A DNA stretch of 64,000 bases from contig NC_135244.1 in assembly GCF_947623445.1 (NCBI RefSeq), positions 18,290,860 to 18,354,859 of the forward strand, read 5' to 3'. Numbering within the stretch: position 1 is the stretch's first letter; each line of letters starts with the position of its first letter. The notes under the pieces were generated by a model that worked only from the letters and a program-made list of their open reading frames with translations, was not told the DNA's origin and made no database searches. Position numbers and translations under genes: made by a program. This document shows positions 48,601 through 60,072 of the stretch, one piece after another. Source of the DNA: Clavelina lepadiformis (Eukaryota > Chordata > Ascidiacea > Aplousobranchia > Clavelinidae).

Positions 48601-51334
48601 CTTCCATCGATACAAAGGAAGTCTACTGCCATAAACAGTTTAAAGACTTTTCTTATCCATAAATAGATTTGTTCTGCGAACTCAGCTCTCTGTCACAGAT
48701 AAATACGCGTTAAATCGCTCACGAATTGCAAAGTTTTATTTGCTCAGCGGTACATTTCGCTAAGTCACCGTGACGTAACTGTCAGGGAAGACCGATGATT
48801 TTACGCGTATTTAGATCGTGTTGCCGGTACCCGCGTACCAATTTCGCGGGCGTATTTTTGTCATTTCGTGAATACTTTGTTGTCTTCATGCACCTGTCTT
48901 AAATATTAGGTGTAAAGTTGGAATGCGTTGCTTAACAGCCAGTCCGGATTTTGACATTTCCTTTCATTTATTAACTGACATTATGTCTTTGAAGACAAAC
49001 ACAATGAGGTACCAATGTTTACTGTGCAGTACTGATATGAAAGGATTGCACGTGTTCAAACAGTTTCTGTGAATTAATTGAGGTCCAATTTGCCCCGTAT
49101 TGCCTGCGAATAAGTTAACCGTGCACCGACCTATTCGTTAACAACATTAACGTGGTATTTTTTCCAGGATGCGAGATTTATTCGGATGCTGGGAATCACG
49201 CTTCTATGATCCAGGGAATTCGTAACAGCGGAGTTCCAAAGTTTGTCTTCCGTCACAACGATCCCGGTCACCTGCAGGAACTTCTACGACGATCGGATCC
49301 ATCGAAGCCAAAGATCGTCGCTTTTGAAACGGTTCACTCAATGGATGGTAAGATGCCCGTCGTTCAGTTCCTCTTTATCTCTTTCCGATATCAACTTGCT
49401 TGTATTCTTGGAACAAAGACTGCTTTTCTACAAATTCTCGGTTTATTTTGTTCTTTTTCCTTTTTGGTTTTTCTTTTCCTGGCAATAGTTTTACCGAGAA
49501 TTCATCTTCGAAGAAATACTCTTTAAATCGCCACTTTCCGCTGCACAGGTGCGGTCTGTCCACTCAAGGAACTATGCGATGTTTCGCACAAGTACGGAGC
49601 GATAACATTCGTGGATGAAGTGCACGCGGTTGGCTTGTATGGGGAGAGAGGAGGCGGAATTGGGGAGAGAGATGGTTTGATCAACGAGATCGACATCGTT
49701 TCCGGAACTCTCGGTGTGGTTTTACGAAACCTTTTTGAAAATAGCTGCACGACTTTATGTAAAGAATCGAATCGACGAAAAATCACAAATTTATTTCGAG
49801 CCTCATTTTAGACTAGATTTCAGTCTATGAGATTAATCTCAAAATTTATCACAAATTTCACACCGTATAAAACGAATAAAATCAAAACCAATATGACATG
49901 TTTCAAAAGTTTGATGAACCTGATTATGTTTGATTATTTCCAGGTAAAGCTTTCGGCAACGTAGGCGGCTACGTCGCCAGCACATCTCTGCTGATCGACA
50001 TGATCCGGAGTTACGCGGCTGGATTCATCTTTACTACCGCTCTTCCCCCCATGAACGTTGCAGGTGCTCTTGCCGCCGTCCAGATTCTGAAATCGGAGGA
50101 AGGACAGGTTCTCCGCTCCCAGCATCAGCGGAACGTCTCCATGATGAGGAAGATGTTGATGGCTGCTGATCTCCCGCTTGTTCACTGCCCAAGCCACATC
50201 ATCCCTATTCAAGTGAATTGAATTTATCTTCTGTATCTTTATCAGAGGTGATAGTTTCACTTGCTGGGAAAGGATTTTATTATATTCACGTGTTCCATAC
50301 CGACCTTTACCTTGTTGATGAATGACTGCTGCTAATGCTTCCAGTCATGTCGTTTTAGCTGTGAACACTGATTTCAATACTTTCGAGTGTTAAAGTTTTC
50401 AAAGAATCATGTAACTATCTTTTGTCTTTGTCTTGATGCTTTTTTATGCATTTAAAGATATTATCCGCATTTCTTCTTATAATTGTCTACCTTCTACATC
50501 GTTATCAAGATCTCGCCATCTGTGTATTAACCTGCAATGACGTCATTTACGACGTTAAAGCAGTTGTAGTTAGATTTTTTAATAACTTTTATTAGCCTGA
50601 AACTATGATCTTGTGAAGGTTGGCGACCCAGAGAAGAACACCCAGTTGTGTGACATTCTCTTGCGGAAGTACGGCATCTACGTTCAAGCCATCAATTTTC
50701 CGACCGTGCCACGTGGACAGGAAATGCTGCGAGTGGCGCCAACGCCAGGTCATAGTCTCTCGATGATGAGGTTAGTCAACAATTTCCTACTTATACCAGT
50801 CATTTTAACTCGGGCTATCTAGCAGACATTGAATTACCGAGACTGGCCATTAATGCCAGAAATAAACTTAATTTACAATTTATATCAAGGAAAAGCTTAA
50901 ATGGCGTTTAATGACCGATATGGCTTGAAATATTTTAAATAGGCTGTTTCTATCAATTGTTGACTAAATACATAGTTCCAACGATTCATTTGCATTGTTT
51001 ACCTTCTGATTACGTGTTTGGTCTACGGCGTAACTAGGGGTTAAAGATAACGCAGGTAACTGTTCTAGGCTCCTATTTTAACAGCCTCTTTCTATGACTA
51101 GTTAATAATTGATTAGTGATAACAATGAACAAGCAGCAAACACCAACAATCACTTCGCGCAGGTATTTCGTGGAGAGCCTGCGAGCTGCTTGGACTGATG
51201 TTGGTCTTTCTGCTCCTGAGCCCCACCCCGCGGAAACATGCGAGTACTGCCTCAAGCCGGTTCAGTTTGAGTTGCTGTCAGCCCGCGTTCGACTCTCTGC
51301 CTTTCTACCTCGGCAGCAAGCAGTAGCTGCCTAG
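42601..51334 (+). CDS. ALAS: 5-aminolevulinate synthase, mitochondrial
   Basis: Twelve coding exons: 42601-42758, 43001-43053, 44167-44364, 44556-44666, 44752-44837, 45339-45484, 46627-46811, 49168-49347, 49549-49713, 49944-50212, 50619-50770 and 51163-51334. They total 1,875 nt, 624 residues, with all phases matching. It catalyses the PLP-dependent condensation of glycine and succinyl-CoA, the first committed step of heme synthesis in the mitochondrial matrix. The N-terminal presequence carries heme-regulatory CP motifs SKCPFL and KRCPVM, with a third, LNCPFL, in exon 3. The catalytic core has [21 protein letters not shown] (PLP Asp) and SGTLGKAFG with the Schiff-base Lys at the exon 9/10 border. 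The C-terminal extension of animal ALAS is present ([14 protein letters not shown]). A single gene of mixed type: CP motifs as in ALAS1 and ALAS2, plus a 5' UTR IRE as in ALAS2. Introns 6 and 7 hold transposon relics. An AATAAA near 51956 is a possible poly(A) signal. Confidence 0.97.
45506..45614. mobile_element. Miniature inverted-repeat element in ALAS intron 6
   Basis: A 109-bp sequence bounded by inverted repeats TCTCTAAATACC(G/A)CTAGAG, 18 of 19 positions matching, just 21 bp after the exon 6 donor. No coding capacity; the superfamily is not assigned. Confidence 0.6.
45640..46400. mobile_element. Foldback element with arms of about 200 bp in ALAS intron 6
   Basis: Two imperfect inverted arms, about 45640-45835 and 46205-46400. 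Shared blocks include AAAAATAATTT followed by GGTTAGGTA, GAAAGAAAAT-like and CTGAA(T/C)ATTC stretches in opposite orientation. The centre is about 370 bp of unrelated sequence. This is the layout of a long-inverted-repeat MITE or foldback element with ancient divergence between arms. No transposase is seen. Confidence 0.65.
46840..47268. mobile_element. Degenerate hAT-like element in ALAS intron 7
   Basis: It starts near GGGCAACC followed by an unusually GC-rich GTGGCCCGCGGGCCGCACTGCGG tract cluster. It ends with the inverse of CAGGCATGTGCAACCTTTTTCACTGG. These are signatures of hAT non-autonomous elements, which commonly carry GCGGCCCGCGGGCC near their tips. The left terminus is eroded and no target duplication is clear. 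It begins about 30 bp after the exon 7 splice donor. Confidence 0.6.
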
Positions 51335-52099
51335 ACGATCGTGCTGCCACCTTGAAACCGGTGGCTTAATAACATGCAGTGTGTCTAAATTAATAGGAAA
51401 TGTCTTTGTCAAATAATTTATATGATTGTTTATGTGCAACTGTTTCAAACTTTCTTCTTATGCTTACTAATTTAAACTTGAATTGCATAAAGTGTGTAAT
51501 TGCTCCGCTTTTCGCTAACACGACACAGAACGTAATTTCCGATTGAACATACGCCATGAAGATCAAATCGATCCTAAACAACGCAAGTGGTTGTGTCCTC
51601 ACCTTTCAGCTTGGCGCCGTTTTTTTGCCTAAATCTTGTGGATTAATTAAAATTCTGAAGTTAAAAGCAGAGAATGACTAGGTTTGATGAAACGTTCCAT
51701 GCTGTTTGCACTTGTTTGTTCTTTAATCCGCTCAGTTATCTACTAATTATCTACTAATCGACCGGCAATCGTTGCACTTATTTACTTAAGCTTACTAATC
51801 GAATTAAAAATTTTATCCTGAAATTGATGCGAATATATTTATTCAGTTATTATTATTCACCATATTTTAGTGCTTATGCTCATTTTAATAATATAAGTAA
51901 ACATTATATAAGTTAACGTAATCCAGTTACTCGGCACGTAATCTTTTTGCTAATTTTAATAAACACTTAGATTTTTGGATATGCAGAAAATTTGAACCAT
52001 TGCTGATGCAAGCAGAACAATACAAATGCATCGTTTCTCACTGGGATGACTTATTTATCATGTTGCGAGAATTTAAAGGTTTCTGTCAGAGAATTAATA

Positions 52100-52119
52100 T
52101 CCACACTGTACAGTGTGGA
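52100..52119. repeat. Perfect 20-bp palindrome
   Basis: TCCACACTGT immediately followed by its exact reverse complement ACAGTGTGGA, with no spacer. It could form a cruciform or bind a dimeric factor; no function can be assigned from sequence. Confidence 0.7.
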
Positions 52120-52712
52120 CATAACATTAGACCAGACACCAGTGTAATCGAAATTTTCAAGTTTTATGCTTTATTGCTATTAGCTCTCGTGCGATGCAAT
52201 TATAATTGGACCAACGTTTGATTTTCTATTCTGGTTAGGATAAATATAGGCTATTTCCGTTTTTAATTCAACGATAACCAACAAATCTGAGCATTCTTGA
52301 TTAGATTTCCAAAAACTTAAATAAATGGGAATATTAATAGGCAACATTTAAACAAATAGCTGTTGTTGTAAAAACTGGCAGACGAAAGTTCGTCATGTAG
52401 AATAACATAAGCTATATAGGCGGCAAGCCTACTACAGCCCATACCAAACACTAGTGAACTAATCGTAACCGTTTCGATTTGTTGAAATTATATCTTTTTG
52501 GTAGACCCAATATACAATTTATTTTTGCTTTGTATGTTCCCTATTCATTTCTATGATTACAGTTTGTTAACGAACATTTTCGCGTGCACTCTCACCTCAG
52601 CTAGCAAGTCGTAAACTAAGCTGGATGGGAGTATTCAAGTATGTCACTCAGATAATTTGGGTCCGTTAATATTCTAAATGCCGAAATGGACAGGACAGGG
52701 TTAACTACGTAG

Positions 52713-53005
52713 CAGTGGTTTCCAACCTTTCGGTCCGCAGAATGCTTCTAAAGTGTCTATTTGCAGCATTTATACAGTTGTAAGTTATGTTTGACCACCT
52801 TCAGAAAAACAGCCTTCCTGACAGGAATGTTTGGAAGTTTTCGACGAGAAATTGCGCGTGCAAAAACACAAGTTTTGTTGTGCATGCAATGAAGCTTGTT
52901 TGTTTGTTTATTTAATATACAATAATTTGTTGTTCAGACACGCTAATTTGTTTGGTTTTATAAATAGGTGTGAAGATGAAAAAGTTAGGCGTGCATATTG
53001 ATCAA
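52713..53005. mobile_element. Decayed hAT-like element
   Basis: The left end CAGTGGTTTCCAACCTTTCGG is a typical hAT terminus. The probable right end near 52970-53005 (GGTGTGAAGATGAAAAAGTTAGG) resembles its degraded inverse. The right border and target duplication are not certain, and no coding sequence is present. Confidence 0.45.
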
Positions 53006-56000
53006 TCTCGTTAATGTCACACTTTCCACTATGGTGGCTCATCATGTGAAGCCTGCCATTTTCTTTATATTTGTCTTTCTTCATCTATTGACAACAAAAA
53101 AGTCTTTTTTAGTTCGTTTCAGTTCGTTTTAGTCGTTGTAGCTTTGTTTAGTGTAAGGGCCAGGGAATATAGTACAATGATCCTTCAAAGTCCAATGTGT
53201 CTTCTGCTGCAGTCAAAAAGTGAATCACATCACCATAGGCAACAAAAGCAGGCTGTGCTAGCAGCTTTTCATTATTGCTACGTAATAAAAAACACAAATG
53301 AAAACTCAAGAACTGCACATGATTAGGCCATAATGCTAAATTGTCGCGTCACAATTACCACCGCTCCTTCGTTGTTACTTGACAAGATTCATCTTTGCTG
53401 AGTTCCATACCACTGATATGTTCCATGCCTTCGTGATATTTGGTTGGAAAGATTTTTTTCGTTCGCCTCTTAGCTTAATAACTGGAATTATCATCGACCC
53501 ACTTTGATTCTTTTTAAATTGCGAGCGTTTTGAGCATTGTATCGCAAAGGTTTCATTCAGGTGAATAGAATATGAATTGTTTCAAAAATGATAATTGAAA
53601 AACTGTTGCTTAGTATCTATTTTACAGCGATAAGAATCTTACGCCTTGTCTATATGACGTTACGGTACGTAGTCAAGGTGACGTGCAACATAACAGGGCT
53701 TAAGAGTTTTCAAAACTGCCCCTTTGGGAATAGCCTACATGTCCAATGCGCATTCAATCGCAATATCGAATAGTTGCTAGATTTTTAAAAAGCTGTGCTT
53801 ACTAAAAAAAAATGCTTGAATTAGCTAAGTCGATTATTATTGCTCAAAATTGCAAGGAATTCCTGGGCACTGTCAAAAGAATCTTGGAAAAAGCTTGTTT
53901 ATGGTTTTATGTTAAAAACGTTGGTAATGAAATAAATTTTGCAATCACAGGTGGTTCAAGAAGTATCTGGTATTTAAAATGTGAATGAGAAATTGTCTCT
54001 TCCGTTCCACACTTATTATAGTTGTTCACATGCAGCAAAAATTTTCACTTAAAGCACTCATTTTTTATAAGAAATTGTAGAGACCTTTTTTCGGAAAACT
54101 AAAAAATTTCGTAATTATTTTCGTTGTTACACGAGCAATTATTTTTTTATTGTTTTTCGGTTTTTAATTGGGACATTTATAAAATTGTTTGACTTTTGTA
54201 CTGTATGAACAAAAGTCAGCGGTAAACTTCATTTCCGTTTTTTCTAAACTAAAAAACGGTTAATTACTCTGTGAAATCTGGTTCAAATCCAGTTCATATC
54301 TTGATAAACTAAGAAAGTCATACATTGCTATAAAATCGGAGCCTGAACATAAGAAACAAAAGGCCAAGTTACTAGAAGTTCCGACAAGAAGTTTTCTTTT
54401 ATGAAAAATGAGTGTAATTGAAAACAATTTTTGTGCAGCCTTTCAGCCATTTTGAATTTCCGACGCATTTAAAACTATTTCTAATTACCAAAGTTATACT
54501 AAGCCCGCCTAGCGCAAGGGCGCTGATAACTTTTCTCAGCGGCGTTTGTCCGTCACTAGGAGTCAATAAAGAGAAGTTAATGACCGCAGATCAATGACCA
54601 ATAAGTGGGTATGCGATGCCTTAATCGTCTTGAGTCTGCATTTGCCAAGAGACCTAAAAACAATCATACTTCAAGCCTGTAACACCAAAGCGAGCCCGCT
54701 TCAATCAAACTTCGCCATTTAATTGCGCTAGTCTAGTGGCTGCGTTTTGCTGTAAGCACACAGCTGCTTTTGTGTTTTGTTGTGTAAGCCGATCAAATTT
54801 CTAAGAATTGTTACATTTCCAATTTAATCAGCCCACACACTTTTACTATCACTGTAATCCACACATTAGCTTCCTTTGATCGGTGTTTAACACTACGCCC
54901 GATTATACTGAATTCACACAAACTGTATATCCGAGTACAATAAGCATTATTCAAAATCAATAAGTATTTCATCGACATATCAAAAATTGCAATGAGAATA
55001 TAAATAAACATATGATCCACCATACCGGTAAATACTGCATTGTATTTACCGCTAACTTGTCACTTGTGCTTTTTGGCATACTGCGCCAAGATAGCAAAAT
55101 TACAAACACAGATTTTCGTGTATTTCCTCCGACAAAGGTGTTCTAACAACTTCACAATAAAACAAGCGAGCGAAAGTATGAATGGAGTCCATGCTTTTTT
55201 TCGTGGTTTCACGGAGTGTTCGTTCTTTCATGTTAGCGCAAGCCATCGCGGTCCGTCGTGTTGGGTAAATATTATCGCCGCGCGACCAACAGTCAGTCAT
55301 TGAAAAGTAGTAGGATACCACAGCGTTATTGTTCGCTGAGAAATCGGAGAGTTTATTTTAAATTCGTTAAGTGGTTTACAAAGCTACTATGTTTTGAGCG
55401 ACTGTGGTTAATTGTAGCAACATTTTTAGAAGTTATAGAAGGTTTCTCTAGTTCGTATTATGGCGTCGTTAAGCGTTCACGTAAAGGCGCGCTGCTTCAC
55501 AAGCACACCATGTGTCATTTTTATCTACTTTGTGTCTGTTGCAGAATTTATGACTTTTGTCCGCAGTTGATAACGCTTTTGGGTGCCGTGCGTTAGTTGC
55601 TATACCTGTGTGGTGGTAACTTAAAATCGAAGCAGGCAATAGTTTGGAGTTTACCAATCAAACTATGACGGCTACTATGAAATACTTTCGCGTCGTTACT
55701 ACAGCACTGTAGCGTTGTAACTCATACCAGATCTGTAAAGCGTTCATGAACTGTTTTTGTTGTAGTTATGTTACGTTGCAGTATCTTTAGTGTGCACAAA
55801 TATGTCTGCTAATGGCCACTTAGGCTACTTCGCAACTTTTGGACAATGTTTCCTCGCAAACGCAGCTATCACTCAAGTACCCGCGTGTTAGATATCGGTT
55901 ATTGATAGGTTTTGTCGCAATTCCTTTTAGATAACGAGACGCGTCAAAGACAACTGTTAGCATTTCCGTTATTTTAAGTGACAGTCATTGCTTGCTGTTG

Positions 56001-59000
56001 ACCATTGCGTTGGAATATGACGTCATTCACCACCTCGTTAAGAGCATGTTTCCATTCCAGTGGTCAACATAGCGCTGGAATGGTCTGGTTATAATAGACA
56101 AGCAGCGCGTGATTTCATCTTGCGAAGGATATTTTTCACTAAGTGAAACGTCACTAAGTAACTTGCAATCGTGTAGCCTGTAGTCAGCTATGCAGCCTAC
56201 TCGAGATGGAAGGTGAGATAAAGTTTTGCTAAGGTCGTTACGGCACTTGTGAAAGGGCTGATAACGGTAATAATACTTTCCCAAGTGACCTGATATTATA
56301 TCGCAATATACTCTTCTGGTATGTTTGCGCAGCGTTTAATTTTTCGTAGTATGTTTGGAAAACGTTAACAGCGAGCATCATTAGCGTTATAGTGCAAGGT
56401 ATTTTGAAACATACACAAATTCACCTATGCCTTATCTTTCCATATTTTTAGCTAACTACAAACTAATACTTGGTCTGTTACAATCAACAAACATTTGCAG
56501 TTCTATACAGTCATTTGTTAGTGAACTATAATTTAGTCATACTCATAACCAAACCACAATATAGTGTCAGACATAACAAGGGTTGTCAACTACTGCGAGC
56601 CACTTTGTAAGTGTGTTACTTTTATAATTGGAATTGTTTCGATAACGGATATGAGTTTGGATAATTAATTTCTCATAGCTTGTGTATACGTAAACTTGTT
56701 TTAATAATTAATGCTGTAGCTTTCTTAGTAATTAATTTATGCCAGCTTAGGCGAAGTTTCCATTTTGGTTTCTCAAAAGTAAATTGACATGGCGGTTGCC
56801 TTGTTGGTACGGCATGGCGGTGGTTTTAAGTTGAATTAAACGCCAGTGTCATCATGGAAAAGCCACGGGCAATAATTTTCCGTGCTGACGCTCCGATTAC
56901 CTCATGAATACTTTGCTTTTATTTTATCCAGCTCTTTGACAAAACATCGCGTTAAAGATCACACAATTTACGTTTATAGTCGAAATGAAACGGGCATGGT
57001 GCATCAAATTCTGTATTTACGTAAACATAAAATGCACAACCTAGTTGTTTACTGCCTTTTGGTATTTCAATGTCCGAATTTATACCATGTATATCGGATT
57101 ATTTGAAATTTGACCGGGGTAAATACCCGATGGGAAAGCTTATCACAACCACGGATTGCGTTATGCAAAGCATCTTCATGTTTTCTTTCATCTTTAACAT
57201 GTGAAAATTTACGAGTGCATCGCTGATTTAAGTCATCGCAAACTTTCGTCCCAACAAATAAATGTTTTCAAGATAGCGAAAAACGAAAAGTCGGTTACGG
57301 AAAATCCCATTTTCCAAAGGTCTGCGATATCAATCGAGCATCAGACAATACGTCTATTACCGCCTTCGTTAAGCCGACTTGGAAACTAACGATACTCTTA
57401 AAATCATTGCTTATATGTCGGGCTTCGATTTATTGTTAGCATTGTAACGAACTACTACCGGTGTTAAGGAGAACGGTAAAGAAAGTTCTGAAAAGAGTTA
57501 TCCCTTGGATCTATAAAAAGTCAACTTTCCGTTAAATTTTACTTTAAATGTAAAGATAGTTTCACCAGCCAGTGTATTTGGTTAGGCTTGAAGAAGCCAG
57601 ACTCAGTATAAATCGAGTCATTCATTCCAACTTCGGCGTGACATCCACATTGTGTGCTGGTGCGAGAAACGCCGATGTTGGAGCTGATGAATACCGTAAC
57701 CCAATAATTGTTTTCTGATGCCACAAAACGCCGGTCTATCGCTAAAAGTCTAAACGATACTTTTACCACAGTGACTAAAACTTAACTTGTCTTTTTAGCC
57801 GCAGTTGCTTTTTTATGTGACGCCAAGTTTATGTTGATTGTAGGCTACTGTGAAAGTTAAAATAGTTCAACGTATCAGGATCTATGGCAGGGAATTTTTG
57901 AATGAGATTTCGTTCTTGTGTTAAAGGAGTTTCTAAAGGCTAATCCTTGACTGACAGTTTTTAAAAGGAAAAACGAATATCCACAGGAAGCCTTGGGTTT
58001 AATAGAAAATTAATTGGCTTATGATACTGAACTAGATTGTATCGATTGATTCTGGAACTGGAGCTGTGTCGTTGAATTGAAAGCTGCGTAATGGAATGTG
58101 ACGGATGTCGTTGGAAAAATTAAGACTATTATGTAGTTATGAGTTATTTAAAATCAGTGATAAAACGCAATAATATTTACAGCATTCCTTTGATGTGTTT
58201 AGCCTTGCTTTGTTAGGTTAAAACCTACGCAGTGAAGCGGGCAATAATACTTGGAGTAAATTTAGCATATTTGTCAAGTGTTGACAGAGCCGTTTACTTG
58301 AATCAAGTGGTATTATCGACACGGAAACAATTGCCTGTTATCTTGCCGTCTCTGTGGACACTGCCGCACCGCAAGGGTAAAATAAAACTCACGTGCCGCG
58401 ATCATCGTCCTAATAACGAGGCGAAATAAAATGGAACGGACGGCTCATCACTCGTAATTGGATTTTATTGTGAAACAAAATGCAACGCCCATAGGTTATC
58501 AAAAGAGCAGTGTTAGGCTTCGTTTTATTTATGCTGCGAGATTTGCTGTTTTATGTCATACTGAGCGAAGCCCATAAAAGCAGACAAAAGTCGGTGAATT
58601 TGCTTGCCTTGGCCATAACTGCCACTTCCCGGAATTAAACCGCAGGTCGTCCAATATATTTAAGAGCGTAGTAAAAACTTTCCAGTACAGCTGCAGCATG
58701 CAAGGTCGTTGCTAGGGATTAGACAGTTGTCCTGCTGATTCAGATGCAGTCCTCGTGTATGTAAGTTGTTGGTGATGACAGATTTTAAAATTGATTGCCA
58801 TGCAGCAAATGCGTTCTTCGATCTCTTTTTGGACCATACGTTGGTGAGAATTATCCTTTAACCCCCTGTTGTAGCACGCCAGAAATTCGATCGCTGTTTG
58901 CCGTCGTAATTTTCCCACCTCGTCGACAATTGCGTGGTTATGATTAGGAAGTGGTCGCTCTTAACTTGCTACAACATCAAGTACGAAAGATATTGTTTGC

Positions 59001-59619
59001 ACGTTTGCTATTGTCGGCATTGCAGTACCGACATCAGAAGTTTTAGCCAGTCATCAAAACATAACCTATTTTTGGAAATTACATCATTAATAACCGCTAG
59101 CGTTGGGTTCAATGGGTTCAGAGCACAAGGTAATTTCCAGCTTAAATTGTTTCTTCGCAATACGGAACTGACTATTAACGTAACTTATGCTGCTTGGGCC
59201 GTATCGTAACCACATACCGCAGGCGTTGAGTTATTGTCGAAATGGGCCAATTATGAAATGGCGCTGGTTATCATGTGCTTTGGTATGTCACAGTCGCAAC
59301 ATTACCGCTTTCTTCAGGGCGAATATGTTGGGTTGTTTGCTCTGGAAATTTCAATAGTTTTGATGAGTGAATATATTAAATATACTAGTAATCATTACAT
59401 AGGAAAACTATGTACTAATTCCTAGATTATTTAGAATAAAGGTTACTAAACCTACATATTTTATATAGAGCCAAGGATTTAAGAGCATGTGTAACAGTAA
59501 CTAGATTCCTTCAGTTTTTCGTGTATGCAGTTATTATTTCAGCAGCATTTGTTATCTTCAGAGTCCAGTTACATAATTGTATTGGTGAAAAACATATTAA
59601 AGCGCCGTGTCTTTGAGCG

Positions 59620-60072
59620 ATGGGATATCAGGAGGTTTATCAAACGAGATCTAAAGGAATACATACAGCCCGGCGCCATGAAAATGACTTAAATGAACAC
59701 AATTGTCCACTCAACAACGGAAGATCAGTTAAAGAAACAAGAAATGCAGATTTCCGGCAATTTCACAAACGTGCCACATTAAAATATGCAACTTTGTCGT
59801 TGTGTTGCCTCTTCTTGCTACTGGACTCCGCTACCGGGCAACGACATATTGGTCTTCAACCGAGCAGGACCATGTTTCCCGCACTTTCCAGAGAAGAGGA
59901 CTTTAATCCGGGAATGGAGGATCCTACTCGAAGATTTCTGGAGAAACCCTGCATCTTCAGCGCGTCCGCCGGGACACTTTTTAATCAGTCGATGATGGAT
60001 GAGATTGGGAAGATGAATCCATCCATTAGCACGGATGCGAGTTTGATAGAGGTGAGAATGTCGAATCCACAG
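59620..60072 (+). CDS. Unrecognised first-exon-like ORF, gene probably continues beyond the window
   Basis: Open from an ATG at 59620 through 151 codons to a possible donor CCACAG|GTATAACG. The first 60 or so residues are polar and basic. A short hydrophobic segment (TLSLCCLFLLLDSATG) follows at about residues 59-76, then an extracellular-like stretch (RRFLEKPCIFSASAGTLF, MMDEIGKMNPSIS). This could be a signal-anchor or a signal peptide preceded by an unusually long N-region, perhaps because the true start is in a different exon. I recognise no family. No matching downstream exon was found up to 64 kb, so the next intron would exceed 3.9 kb. Confidence 0.45.

Larger units (their letters stand above)
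51335..59600. other. Gene-poor stretch
   Basis: About 8 kb without a recognisable gene after ALAS. Contents noted: the ALAS 3' UTR region to about 51.96 kb, a perfect 20-bp palindrome at 52100-52119, and a hAT-like relic at 52713-53005. Open frames at 55.0-55.6 and 58.9-59.2 kb have no domain-like composition. Because a first-exon-like ORF follows at 59.6 kb, this region may be its upstream regulatory DNA. Confidence 0.5.

Noticed and set aside
54260-54300. TGGTTCAAATCCAG motif resembling a tRNA T-arm
   Set aside because: No A-box, acceptor stem or anticodon arm can be folded around it; most likely chance.
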